A stretch of DNA of 64,000 nucleotides from Corynespora cassiicola (lineage: Eukaryota > Ascomycota > Dothideomycetes > Pleosporales > Corynesporascaceae), in NCBI GenBank assembly GCA_022059125.1, contig JAEUWY010000020.1, positions 1,984,001 to 2,048,000 on the forward strand, read 5' to 3'. The notes beneath the pieces are model-generated. The model searched no databases and was not told where the DNA came from. It saw only the letters and a program-made list of their open reading frames with translations. The position numbers were made by a program, and so were the translations under genes. Positions 11,055-22,387 of the stretch are shown here, one piece after another (positions within the stretch are counted from its first letter, which is position 1; every line of letters starts with the position of its first letter).

Positions 11055-12882
11055 ATGGTGGCCGACGGAACAGCAGACCCTATCCTCACCCGCATGGTGA
11101 AGGAGGACAAGGTGCCATGGTACAAGAAACCCAACCTCCGGATTATGTACGTCTGGCTGTTTTTCTGCTGCATGGGGGTTGAGATGACCTCTGGGTTTGA
11201 TTCCCAGCTCATCAACACCCTGCAGTTCTCGCAGCCATTCAACAAGTGTATGTGTGCTCTGGTGGGACCGCTTGCGTGCAAGGCTAATGGAATTTCAAGA
11301 CTTTGGTGACGGGCATACGGACGACGAAGGAAAATGGTCGATCGAAGCTGGACTGCTCGGTTTCATCTCGTCCTGCTACCAACTTGGCTCCATTCTCGCG
11401 GTACCCATTGCTCCGTGGTTTAACCAGAAGTTTGGAAGGCGATGGTCCATCATGTTCGGATCTGGTGTCATGGTCGTCGGAGCCCTTCTCCAAGGTTTCT
11501 CTCAGCATGGTAAGACGATATCAGTGGGATAACTACGTCGAAAAAAATAAAGCTAACCTTCATACAGTCGGCATGTACATCATCGCCCGTATGCTTCTCG
11601 GTGTCGGTATCCTCTTCGCCATTATTTCCGGATCTGCTTTGATCGGAGAGCTGGGCTATCCCAAGGAGCGTGCCATATTAACCTCCTTGTTCAACGCATC
11701 GTACTTTATCGGAGCTATTGTTGCGGCCGGTATTTCCATCAGGACTGCCGAGATGAAGACTGACTGGGGATGGCGTCTACCTTCGCTTTTGCAGATTTGC
11801 CCATCTATGTTGCAGATTGCCACGGTTTTGTAAGATCTGCTTTCCAAATCAATATAGGAATCAAAACTGACACTATCACAGCTTGCTGCCCGAATCCCCC
11901 CGTTGGCTCGTTTCCAAGGACCGCGATGATGAGGCCTTTGCCATCCTCACCAAGTACCATGCCGAAGGCGACGCTTCTTCTCAGATCGTTCAGGCCGAAA
12001 TGGTTCAGATTCGGGAGACCATCAAACTTGAGATGGAGCATTCCAAGCAGTCCTGGTTGGACATGTTCCGTACCGCCGGTATGCGTCGCCGTGTACTCAT
12101 CTCTTGCTTCCTTGGCCTGTTCACTCAAATGTCTGGCAACACCCTTCTCTCTTACTACTCCAACCTCCTTTTCGAGATGATGGGCTACACCACCGCCTAT
12201 GCCAAGTCCAGAATTAACGTCGCCAACCAATGCTGGGGCTTCATCAACGGTATGATCATTGCCTTGACCGTTCCGCGATTCCGTCGCCGATGGATGTTCA
12301 TGCTTTCATCCTCCTCCATGTTGATGGTCTTCATTGCCATGACCATTTGTTTCGAGCGCCTGCGCTATGCCGACGACAATGGCTTTACCAACAAAGGTGC
12401 ATCGATCGCGGCCTTGTTCTTCTACTTCGCCTACTCTCCCTGCTACAACATCGGCAACAACTCGCTGACCTACACCTACCTCGTCGAAATCTTCCCCTAT
12501 GCCCAACGTACCATGGGTATCGGTATCGAGCAAATCTTTGGCAAGCTCGGTGGCTTCTTCTCCGTTAACGTCAACCCCGTTGCCCTCAAGGCCATCGACT
12601 GGAAGTTCTTCTGCGCTTACTGCGCTTGGATCTTCTTTGAATTCTCCTTCGTGTACTTCATGTACCCCGAGACGTACAACCGTACCCTCGAGGAACTTAC
12701 CTTCTGTGAGTATTGCCTCTACAAAATTAGTCCGAATGTGGTCCCTAACACAGCAAACAGTGTTCGAGGACAAGGCTCTTGCCGACCAAGCTGTTGCGGC
12801 CGTCCAGAAGCAAGTCCACGGCGACGACCAGCTTCACGTCGACGAGAAGAACGCCACACACACTATCGAGCGCCAGGTATAA
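11055..12882 (+). CDS. MFS sugar transporter (lactose/hexose permease type)
   Basis: This is a proton-linked sugar transporter of the plasma membrane, in the major facilitator family. Five exons (11055-11247, 11300-11509, 11568-11829, 11882-12705, 12761-12882) encode 536 residues, the usual family length, with about 12 membrane helices. Signature elements are FDSQLINTLQF in helix 1, NQKFGRRWSIMFGS after helix 2, LPESPRWLVSKDRDDEAF at the end of helix 6, and YLVEIFPYAQRTMGIGIEQ and YPETYNRTLEEL near the C-terminus. The style matches fungal lactose permease/hexose transporter-like proteins. The sugar cannot be assigned. It reads toward a 2.5-kb AT-rich gap and then faces the CFEM receptor tail-to-tail. 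Confidence 0.92.
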
Positions 12883-15409
12883 GCTGGGCTGATTGCATTT
12901 GCTGGAGCACAAGGATGAGATATTCCTCGGTTGCCGCGTCTCTTTTGGGCCCATTCTAGAGAGAAGATTGTCACTCCTTCTCAACGAGAAAGACCGCTAC
13001 GGGTCTAATCGCTCTAATAGACTCTTTCTTCCACCTGACACTCTATATTTGGCCGCAGATGTGATTTTGCATTTTCTCCTCACTCACCGTCTCATCAAGC
13101 TCGTACCGCAACGCCCCACTTCTTCGGTACTTAATAAGCTTTTGGGCGGCTTGGTGGCTTGGTCCTCTGAAGGATTCCGGCCGTGATCCTTTCGAAGGTG
13201 GCTCCTCGGGACCGATTCCCATGTCCAAATCTTGATTCCTTTCCTCCGATTCCTTTGCGTAGCTTGGATGCGCCCTCCGCCTGTGGAAAGCTTCAACTGC
13301 TTTCGCACCCGGAGCTCTCCCCAAGAATGATCCGCGTACAGGCTTAACCCACCGGTTGAGATCAACACGAACGGCTCGTCTGATAAGTTAACTGTGAGCG
13401 GTACACCGGCCGTATATTCTAGATCTAGCCTGACGCGCTATATTGTGGAGATAGCAAAGATTTGAGAGCTCAGACGTGAACGGAGGTTGGGTGGTTGGGT
13501 GAAGGCTGGGGAAAGCCGGGCCGAATTCGGGCAAAAGACAGGCGAGCTCACGTGTGTCTGGGGCGACTGCCGTGTGGGGAATGGTGGGGTTTGGACATCT
13601 CCGTGTTCCCTCCGCGGACCTTGCTAGCGCTCCTTACATTCGCGATGCTGGGTTGCGTTGTAACGCTTTCGTGGCAAAATCGGCAAACGCTATATACGAA
13701 CTATATTGGCTTACTAGAGTCTTGGAGTACTACGTTGAAGTGACTGTGATCCGTGTTCTTCGCGGCTTCTTTTCGAGTACAGCATAAAAGCTCAAAGTCT
13801 CTGTTACTGGGTCCACCGCTTCCACATGTGTTTGCCTCCGGGACCTTCAGCGACCTGGGGGAAAATTGCAGAAGCATAGCAGTTTCTTACCGTCTACCAA
13901 AAGTTGACTTTGAGTACTTTCATACTTGGAGACCCGAGCTAGTATGGCAAAAAAATATGGAGCTAATAGGGATCCTCCTGGAATTCCTCCAATAATTCTC
14001 CAGCGTCATGGTTTTGTTAACCAAAATACGTTATTGCTAAAAGAAACAAATTAAAAAGAACCCTAGGGAGTGTAGTAATGCAAATCTTGAACCTACAACT
14101 ATATATGTTCCCTTGGGGACTTGGCTGTAGATTTGGTTCTTTATAGGTGACAGTCAAGGCCTATTATGTATTTGATACTATTTTATACAACCTCAGAGAT
14201 GATTTAGTTGATAATATTAACGTGAAACTACCTGTATTGTCACTTTACAAAAATTGTAGAAGATAGAAAGACTATAGTAGTATACCCAATTTCAACTCTC
14301 TCTAATCAGATTCGATTATATATTCAGCTATACATGTATTCTAATAAGCATTTACATAAGAAAAGACTGCCTAATTGTTCATTGAGTGTAATTTACCGAT
14401 TAATTTTTACTATAATTCTGCTAGTAAGCGGAATTTATCTAACAAAAATCACACTGTGACTGGATTGTGTTATTTGTAAATATTTCCGTCAAGCTCCAAG
14501 GTTATAATTTCACCTATTTATACTGAACCTGGATCGTCAATAGACGTATATTCGAGCGACAAGCGATAAAACAGCTAAGCTCCAACCAGGTCACATGTTT
14601 TAACAATACCCGCGGGCATCTGAGTCCCGGAAGAATGGCGCAAAACAAACCAAACCCTCATTAGCCGTCGTTTCAATTCCCTTGGAGGTTTTGAACGGCA
14701 ACATAGCCGGGGAGTATATGAAAATGACATCTTATTATGTGAAACTATATACATAAGATATATGTCCCTTGGTCATTGAAAACACAAATCAAATGCAAAG
14801 CCAGCTATACGCTCTGGAATGCACAATAAAACTGCATCTAAATGAGGGCCCTTTCCAACACTTCAAAGTTAGAGTACGCCATCAAAACCCCAAGTAAGAT
14901 GAGCCCGACCCAAATATGGATATTTTGCAGGGAAAAATGGGGAGGCAGGACAGAGAAACAAGAAATCATGGGTAGATGGGTTATGATAGTGGGGAAGCTT
15001 GTTTAGTTTCTAACGCGGAACTAGGTTGCCAGCAAATCATTTATGCACATGTTAGAGTGAGCTTCCGGAAAAAAGAACCATGGCCCCATTATCGAACTTT
15101 CAGCATCCTACAAAAGCACTTTAGCATTCAACAATATTTGCACGTTGATCTCCATCAAGCATCTTGGCATCACTGAAGGACATCATGGTATGACAATTTA
15201 TTTGGTACTGTACTAAGAACCCATCAAAAAGATCCGGCGGCTACTTTTCAGATCTGTCACTCTTTGCCTTAAAGAGTGATGGAGTGCATAAGCCTCATCC
15301 ATCGCTTCTCCGAAAAAAAACAACCCTGCATATTGTTCCATGCAACGGGTACCGCCGGTCCGTAAAAACAAAGCATTCCGGAAAAACAAAGTTCATGATG
15401 TCCCAAACC
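12883..15409. other. Convergent intergenic gap with AT-rich island (about 13,960-15,300)
   Basis: This 2.5-kb stretch lies between two 3' ends. The first kilobase has normal composition. From about 13,960 to 15,300 the DNA is strongly AT-rich, with many TATA/ATAT runs and stops in every frame. No gene or transposon remnant is recognised. It could be a RIP-mutated relic or simply an AT-rich spacer. Confidence 0.45.
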
Positions 15410-16834
15410 TCACTTCGTCGAATCAACACCTTCCGTACTGGGCGGACCCCGCATCCTTTCAATGTCCACTAGATGAACTTCATCTTCTTGGTGGCTCTTA
15501 GCTATTGTCTCAACTCGAGTGTCTACTGTTTTCGTTATATCGGTTTCCAGTAGGCTGGCTCCGAAACTCCGCTTTACTCTCTTCTTCCCATTGGATTGTT
15601 CACTATCCGGTGTGGCCTCGAAGTTTTCGTATTTTGGATCTTTCACCCCGGAGCTTGACCGGAATATACGTGGGAAGATGCGTGCAACAGTGCGCCTGAA
15701 CGCTGGCATGCAGGCGCAGAATATCCCCACGTTAATCTCGAGCATCGACCAATATGCAGACGGAACATTGTCCCAGGTCGCGTTCGTCGTCTTGGCAAAC
15801 CGAGCGAGCTCTTTGACGCGAATGCAGGATACAACAAGCGTAAACGTACCGACGCTGAAGATACAGCAAATAGCTAGCTTTTTCTTCAAACTCATGGATA
15901 GCCGCATTAGCTCAGGAATTGGAACGAGTAGAATGGCAATGTCCAGTGCGATATTGAAGGCTCCACCAGCGTAGATGAGGTTGTGCACACTAATGGTCCG
16001 TCCTTGGTGCTCGCCATCCCATGCTGTCCAAGTGTATGATGTAGGCCATGTGCTGAATGCCATGGCGAGATCGAAAGCGACAATGTACCCCGCAGTTATC
16101 GCAATAAGACCATAGAGGATTTTTCGGAAACCTTCGCGAGGAAATATACGCAAGTAGAAGAAGAGGAAGGCCATTTTCGTAAATCCGGACACAGGGTAGT
16201 ACAAGACCTGAGTGATATATACCAACTAGAGAAATCAGTGGTGGGAAGCTAGTGAAATCAGCAACGACTGACCTTCAAGATATAATACAAATTTTCAAAG
16301 GGCACAGTCCAAATATCTCGACCGAATCCAGCAGGCCCTGTGTATAATTGGAGTACGTCCATCGGAATAGCACCGGCCATCGCTGCGACAACGAAGAAGT
16401 CGTCAAGCGCAAAGTTTCTGCCTGCCGCTAAGACGCGCACAATGACAGCTACGAGCGCGAAAAGCCCAGAAATGCCACTGACCAAGGGGAGAACATGTGT
16501 GTTATCGCGAACGGGAGCTCCGCACATGGTCATGGTGATGTTGACAGATGTCAAAGCCTCCTTGATGGTGCACGAGGCGCCGACACATGCTTCAATGGCC
16601 GCGTTTAATTTGGGATTCGTGCAAATACATTCGATGTCGGTAGGATCGCATACCGGCAGCTCTTGCAGGCTAGACGCGAGACATTGTGCCTGGAAATGTT
16701 CAGCAGAGTGGCTTTCCACCATTGAATGAGACACTTACTGCACATGCGGGCATCTCTGGCGCCTGCGATAGTACAGGCTGTATGAGACTGCCAGCGACGG
16801 CGAATGCAAACCTAAGCACTGTTGACAGTCTCAT
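15410..16834 (-). CDS. CFEM-domain seven-helix receptor (Pth11-like GPCR)
   Basis: Pth11-type receptors sit in the plasma membrane of filamentous ascomycetes and sense surfaces or host cues; Magnaporthe Pth11 is the namesake. Three exons (16739-16834, 16273-16689, 15410-16225) encode 442 residues. Exon 1 carries a signal peptide (MRLSTVLRFAFAVAGSLIQP) and the first CFEM cysteine. Residues 31 to about 90 contain exactly eight cysteines in CFEM spacing (PAC, AQC, PVC, ECIC, EAC, ASC, TMC). Seven hydrophobic helices follow, with the conserved FALDDFFVVAA, VSGFTKMAFLFFYLRIFP and NIALDIAILLVPIPELM segments. The C-terminal tail is charged and cytosolic. The short first exon is easily missed: a prediction starting in exon 2 would lose the signal peptide. 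Confidence 0.9.
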
Positions 16835-17290
16835 GGCGGATTAGTGAGAAACGTAGAGGCTAGAAGCTCAGCTGTTGAAGGAGTGCTGGGCCAGCGGCCC
16901 ATTCAAAAACCCAGGAAGCATGTTACTTTTCCTCAATGCATACGAGGTGTCGTATAGCGAAAAGGCAACGGCCATGTCGTCGTGGTGTTTTGAGAAAAAG
17001 CAAAGGTACCTGAGCTGGGCCGGACCGCCCTCATCTTCAACTTTGTTTTGTCCTCGCAAGCGAATTGTTGCCTCAGCTGAGCGTTTAGCTTGGGGGCTAA
17101 ATGCATGGCGCACTCGTTGCAGCTATGATTCGCTACCTAGGTGTTGCTTTTTCTATCAATCGAGCTAGTCTCCAGCCATGCCTATCTTGGCCCCACGTCG
17201 TATCCAGAGGGTTGGAACCTCACTTCCCCTCTTTCCCAGTCAGCATCCTTCTCTTCCTCACTTTGGGATTTCCTTGCAGGTTCCATTGCG
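16835..17290. promoter_or_regulatory. Divergent promoter, CFEM receptor / P450
   Basis: The receptor and the P450 read outward from this 456-base gap, so they may share control elements. No TATA box or known site stands out. An open frame extends upstream of the chosen P450 start. Confidence 0.45.
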
Positions 17291-19027
17291 ATGGGATTCG
17301 GGGAGCTCTTCCGCGACTCCATGCGTGAGTGCGCGTTTCAAACATGGGTCTTTGCCTTGATATCACTCCTTTTCTTATCGTATTGGCTTGCGTGGGTCGT
17401 TTATGCCCGCAAATTGCACCCGCTCGCCTCGATCCCGGGGCCGTTTTGGGCGTCGCTTTCCAGGACGTGGTACATGCGCCGAGCGTATGATGGGAACATT
17501 GAGGTCGTACAACGGGAGCTCCACGCGCGGCTTGGTCCAATTGTGCGAATCGCGCCTGATGAGGTATCAATATCGGACCCGTCTGCTATCCCGCTGGTGT
17601 ACAGGTCGCAAAAACCACTGCAAAAGACAGACTACTACCTCGTGTATCGTAATACGGACATTACCAAGCAGCCCGATATGTTTACGTCAATTGACGAGTC
17701 GGAGCATTCCAGATACCGCAGGATCGTCAATCCTGCTTACCTAATGAGTAGCGTTTTGAAAAGCGAGGGTGCTATTGATGAGTGCACAACACTATTCCTT
17801 AGGCGACTTGGCGGGTTTGCAGATAGCAAGCAGAAGATGGATTTTGGGGAATGGCTGGAGATGTAAGTTTTTCATGATCCAGCGTGTAGATGCATGAATC
17901 GAGAAAGGGCTGACAATGCTACAGGTACTCGTACGACGTGATTGGCCAAGTCTTCTTCGGAAAGATGCTAGGTTTTTTGGAGAACAGCTGTGACTATGGC
18001 AACTACATTGCATCCATCGATGTCATTATGCCTGTCTTGAACCTGCTTGGCGTCACACCCAAGCATTATCGTCCACTCGTTCTTATTTCGTCAGCCCTCA
18101 TACCGGCAGTATTGAAAGCCATCAAAGCCGTTGGCCACATGCAAAAAGAGGCAATTGGTATTGCTGATAATAAAAAGAGAGAAATGTCTGAGAAAGAAAG
18201 TGGAGGTGTTGACGTCCTTTCGCACCTCTTTCGTATCGTAACCGAGAAGGGGTCTGAAATCAACTTTGGTCATAAAGAAGCAACGAATGAGGCATACACT
18301 GGAATGTATGTAGAACCCTGTACTCTACCTGTATTCGCTAACCTACATTAGTATGGCTGGTGCCGACAGTACATCGATTGAGTTGCGGGCATGCTTCTAT
18401 TATTTGATAAAAAATCCAGCCGTATTGATGAAAGTGTTAGCTGAGATTGACTCTGCGGATGCTTCCGGAAATCTCAGCTCGCCGGTAAAATTTTCCGAAT
18501 CTAAGAAGCTTCCATATTTATCGGCCTGTATCAGGGAATCAATACGCATGTTTCCAGCTGTCTCCATGGGCATGCAGCGGCATCCACCTATTGAGGGGTT
18601 AGAAATCGCAGGGAAACTTATACCAAACTCTTGTCGGGTGAGTATGAACCCTGCAGTAGTGCAGTTCGACAAACATATTTTTGGAAACGATGCATCAGAG
18701 TTCCGCCCGGAGCGTTGGTTAGAAAGTAGCGAGGAAAATGTGAAAGCTATGGATAAAACTATGTTAGTTTTTGGAGCGGGCACCAGAACATGTACTGGTC
18801 AAAATGTAAGTATGGGCACTGCATGTTTAGCCTGTGAATTTGTGCTCTAACCAGATCTCTAGATTGCCCTTGCGCAAATGCACAAACTATTACCTGAAGT
18901 GCTGCGCCACTTCTCCTTAAAAATGAGCGACAATCACTCTTGGAAGACGCGCAATTCATTTTTCATCAAACAGAGGGGTATCATAGTCGAAGTCAAGCGC
19001 AGAAGGATGGGGGACACAGCATGTTAA
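17291..19027 (+). CDS. Cytochrome P450 monooxygenase
   Basis: A microsomal P450 that uses NADPH and O2 to oxidise a small molecule. Four exons (17291-17862, 17925-18305, 18352-18805, 18863-19027) encode 523 residues. An N-terminal membrane anchor (FALISLLFLSYWLAWVVY) is followed by the proline hinge HPLASIPGPF. The I-helix oxygen-binding motif is AGADST at 320-325, where most P450s have AGxDTT. The ExxR motif is ESIR at 380-383, and the heme loop FGAGTRTCTGQN places the iron ligand at Cys465. The protein is complete. The IPGPFWASLSRTWY style resembles pisatin-demethylase and benzoate-hydroxylase-like fungal P450s, but the substrate is unknown. I chose the ATG at 17291 because it puts the anchor at the N-terminus; an upstream in-frame ATG (17141) exists. 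Confidence 0.9.
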
Positions 19028-20256
19028 GTAATTCGCTAATCATGCCGTATCGCGAAGCTCTCGAAGCTCAGTAGCAGACAAACCGATTCGTTGGCGATCA
19101 ATCGTAGAGAGTATATTGACATTCAACAAATCTATTAGCCTTCTGTATCCGATTGTATGTTTCTCAATTGTGACGTTAATGTGGAGCTGCAGATAACTAA
19201 TTCAGGAAAGATTTTGGGTCAAGCACATTGCAGATTCAGCCTCGGCGGCAAAGAAAATTCATTCTACATGGGTTTCAAAAAGACTTGTAGCAAAGTAGTC
19301 ATATATAGGAGAAGTTCCAACAGACCAGATTTCTCTCATATAAGCTAAGGATTGCTTTAGTAAGTCTTAACCATCAAAGGAGAACATATCAACTTTCTAT
19401 ATGGGTTTGAACCTAGCTGATCAAAGAGATTTGTTTTCTAGACACCCACATTAGCATTCGTTTCTTCTTAATTAGCATGTCAAACTCTTCAGGATACTAC
19501 TGTTCTTGACAGCCGTCCGAGACGATTCAATTAAGACAGATCGCTCACCAAAACTAAGGGCAATAGAAATAGTTATTTTATCCATCCCCATTCGCTCTCT
19601 ACCTCTCATATATCACAAACGAATGTAACGTTACTGATGTGCGTTATAATGATGTGATGACTAATCAGCATTAGTGACCAGGCACGACTATGTCGTGGGC
19701 TTGCTACTACGCTCCCCGACATTCGGACTCTGAACCAGTACAGTCTCAAAATGCTTCTATCTTTCTTCTAGCAGAAAAAAACATGAAATGGCTCAGCGTC
19801 AATCAAGTACAGTAACTGTATACCACGCGATAAAAAAAAAGCATGCCGCTATTGACTAAGTGAATTACTTCCCTCCCAGCCCACAAATGCACTGTTTGCA
19901 AAATACCTCCAGGATATTCTGGCAGTCTTAACACTCGCACAATAAGCCCTAAGTGGCAATTCTGTTACTGCATATTCAATATTGTGACCATCGGGTTGCA
20001 GTCAGCTTTCGGGCCAAGTGTTTATTTAGCATCATGGCGCTACGCCCGTTCAAGTAAACGATTTACAAGGCAGGCCGGGGCGCATCCCTCCGAGCCAAAC
20101 CTTATAATCCAATGCAGAGATCATCAGGCCTGGTCGATTGCATTTCGCTGGGCAATGCGCCGTTAGAATATTTGGTTAGATGGGCATGCCGACTACCTGT
20201 ACATTTTCAACTTTCCGTCGTGTCAACTCACTCACAAACACGCGAACGACCCAAAG
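19028..20256. other. Intergenic between P450 and FAD oxidase
   Basis: This 1.2-kb region is moderately AT-rich and contains several A-runs (for example 19,834-19,841). No gene is seen. It should hold the P450 terminator and the oxidase promoter. Confidence 0.45.
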
Positions 20257-22177
20257 ATGCGGATGTCACTATCAACCCTCCTCACTCTAACCAGTGCAGT
20301 GCGAATTCAGGCGAATTCGATAGCGCTAAAAGATGAAAGCTCGGCCGCTTCGTGTCGCCACCTCCCAGGCGACGCTGGATGGCCCAATGCAGAAGACTGG
20401 GCTCAATTGAATAGCTCCGTTTCTGGGCGTCTCATTGCCACGACTCCTCCTAGCGCATACGTCTGTCATGACCCGACCTACGACGAGGCTGCCTGCGCTC
20501 AATTGCGAGAGCGATGGGACTATCCGGAGGCGCACTTTGACGATCCCTCGGCATTCATGTCCGCATATCACCAAAACGCAAGCTGCGATCCATATACCCC
20601 CCAATCTTCACCTTGTCTCCAGGGGAATTACGTAGAATACGCGATCAACGTGACTACCCCTGAAGACGCAATCGCGGGCGTGAAGTTTGCGGAGGAGAAG
20701 AATATCAGGCTAGTAGTCAAGAATACAGGACATGAGTATTCCTCCCCCTTTTCACGTGTTGGATTCAAGTACTTGGTATTCGAAGAGTCAATGAAGTAAC
20801 AAAAGTCAGTTATCTCGGAAAATCCACCGGCAAGGGCGCACTCAGCCTTTGGTTACACCACCTCAAATCCATATCATTTTCGAATTACACCTCCCCGTAC
20901 TATACAGGCCCCGCCGTTACTTATGGCGCCGGAGTACAAGCCTTTGAAGCATTCGAGGCGGCCGACGAGGTGGGCCTACAAGTAGTGGGCGGCCAGTGCG
21001 TTACTACGGGCATTGCAGGCGGTTACACACAAGGTGGAGGTCACTCGTATGATGCCCCCCTTTCTTTCTTTGATTCCATCACCAATGCCCTCGGATGAGA
21101 ATTTTGGAAGCTGCGTCCAAGCAACTGAATGTCATCAAATCAAACCCACTGACCCCATTCTTCTCCAGGACCTTAACTTCCGTCCACGGTCTCGGCGCCG
21201 ACCAAACCCTCAGCTATACGGCCGTAACAGCAAACGGCACCCTCCTAACCGCCTCTCCCATCGAAAACTCTGACCTTTACTGGGCTCTGAGCGGCGGAGG
21301 CGGTGGCACCTTTGCAGTCGTACTTTCGTTGACCGCAAAAGCCTACCCCGACACCCGCACCGGCGGCGCATCCTTCGCCCTCTACCCGGCCGCTTCCAAC
21401 CTCAGCCAAGACGCATTCTGGAACGTCGTCGAGCGCCTCCACACCGATCTCCCGGCGATTGTCGATGCAGGTGCGCACGTGCAATTCGCGGTCCTGCCCC
21501 AGGTCCTCATCGTGAACGAGGCCACCATCCCAGGGGCTACCGAGGACGACATGCGCCGCATCTTTGCGCCGTTCACGGACTATCTGGATGAAAGGAACAT
21601 TCTGTATCAGCTGAACGTCACGTCGTATCCGACGTTTCTCGAGCATGCGGACAAATACCTCGGCCCCCTGCCCTACGGACAGACCCCCAGCGCCCAGATC
21701 AACGGCGGCGTCATGGTGGCACGCTCCGTGGTGCTGTCGCAAACGGCACCCTTGGTCAGTGTGATCCGTGACATTGCATCCACGACCAACTTCATCGTGG
21801 CGTCGTATGCGCTGGACGCATCGCTGAAGCCGGGAGCGCTGGACAATGCCGTGTTACCGGCGTGGCGCGATATGCTCACGTACTATGTGGTGTTTCAGAT
21901 GTGGAATTATACCGTGCCTGTCGCGGACATGGTCGAGCAGCAGAGGCAGTTGACCGAGGAGGTCATGCCCAAAATGCAAGAGTATGCATCAGGGGCGTAT
22001 CTGAGCGAGGCAGATTTCCAGAATCCAAGGTGGAGAGAGGAGTTCTATGGAGAGAACTGGGAGAAGCTTAATGAGATTAAGAGCAAGTACGACGAGAAGG
22101 CGTTGTTGTATGCGACGACAGCCGTGGGAAGTGATGCCTGGACAGTGGCAGGCGACGGTAGGCTCTGCAGGACTTGA
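20257..22177 (+). CDS. FAD-linked oxidase of the berberine-bridge-enzyme (BBE) family
   Basis: BBE-type oxidases use covalently bound FAD to oxidise alcohols, sugars or alkaloid-like amines and pass electrons to O2; in fungi many are secreted or belong to secondary-metabolite pathways. Three exons (20257-20735, 20810-21046, 21169-22177) encode 574 residues. A weak signal peptide (MRMSLSTLLTLTSAVR) starts the protein. The p-cresol-methylhydroxylase-type FAD fold includes VVKNTGHDYLGKSTG, GGYTQGGGH and LSGGGGGTFAVV. His159 (in NTGHD) and Cys223 (in GGQC) occupy the positions used for double covalent FAD attachment. The C-terminal BBE segment includes NPRWREEFYGENWEKL and the typical ending WTVAGDGRLCR. 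The second intron (122 nt) is longer than its neighbours. The upstream P450 reads in the same direction. Confidence 0.9.
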
Positions 22178-22387
22178 TGCGCCTTTGAAGCTTAATATGA
22201 AAAGATAGATAGAGGAATAGACCTGTTCCGAATGCACAATCATGAATTGGGTAATACTCCTATAAACACAAATGGTATCGACAAAACGTACTGTCTCTTT
22301 ACAGGACGCTCAATCCCACAAAACGCCTTCTATACATGTCCGGTGGAAATTTCTATCATTTACAGGCCAAAACGAGGCTCGTGGAAT
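22178..22387. other. Short convergent gap, BBE oxidase / GT90
   Basis: About 210 bases separate two gene ends reading toward each other. It should contain both 3' UTRs, which may overlap. Confidence 0.5.
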
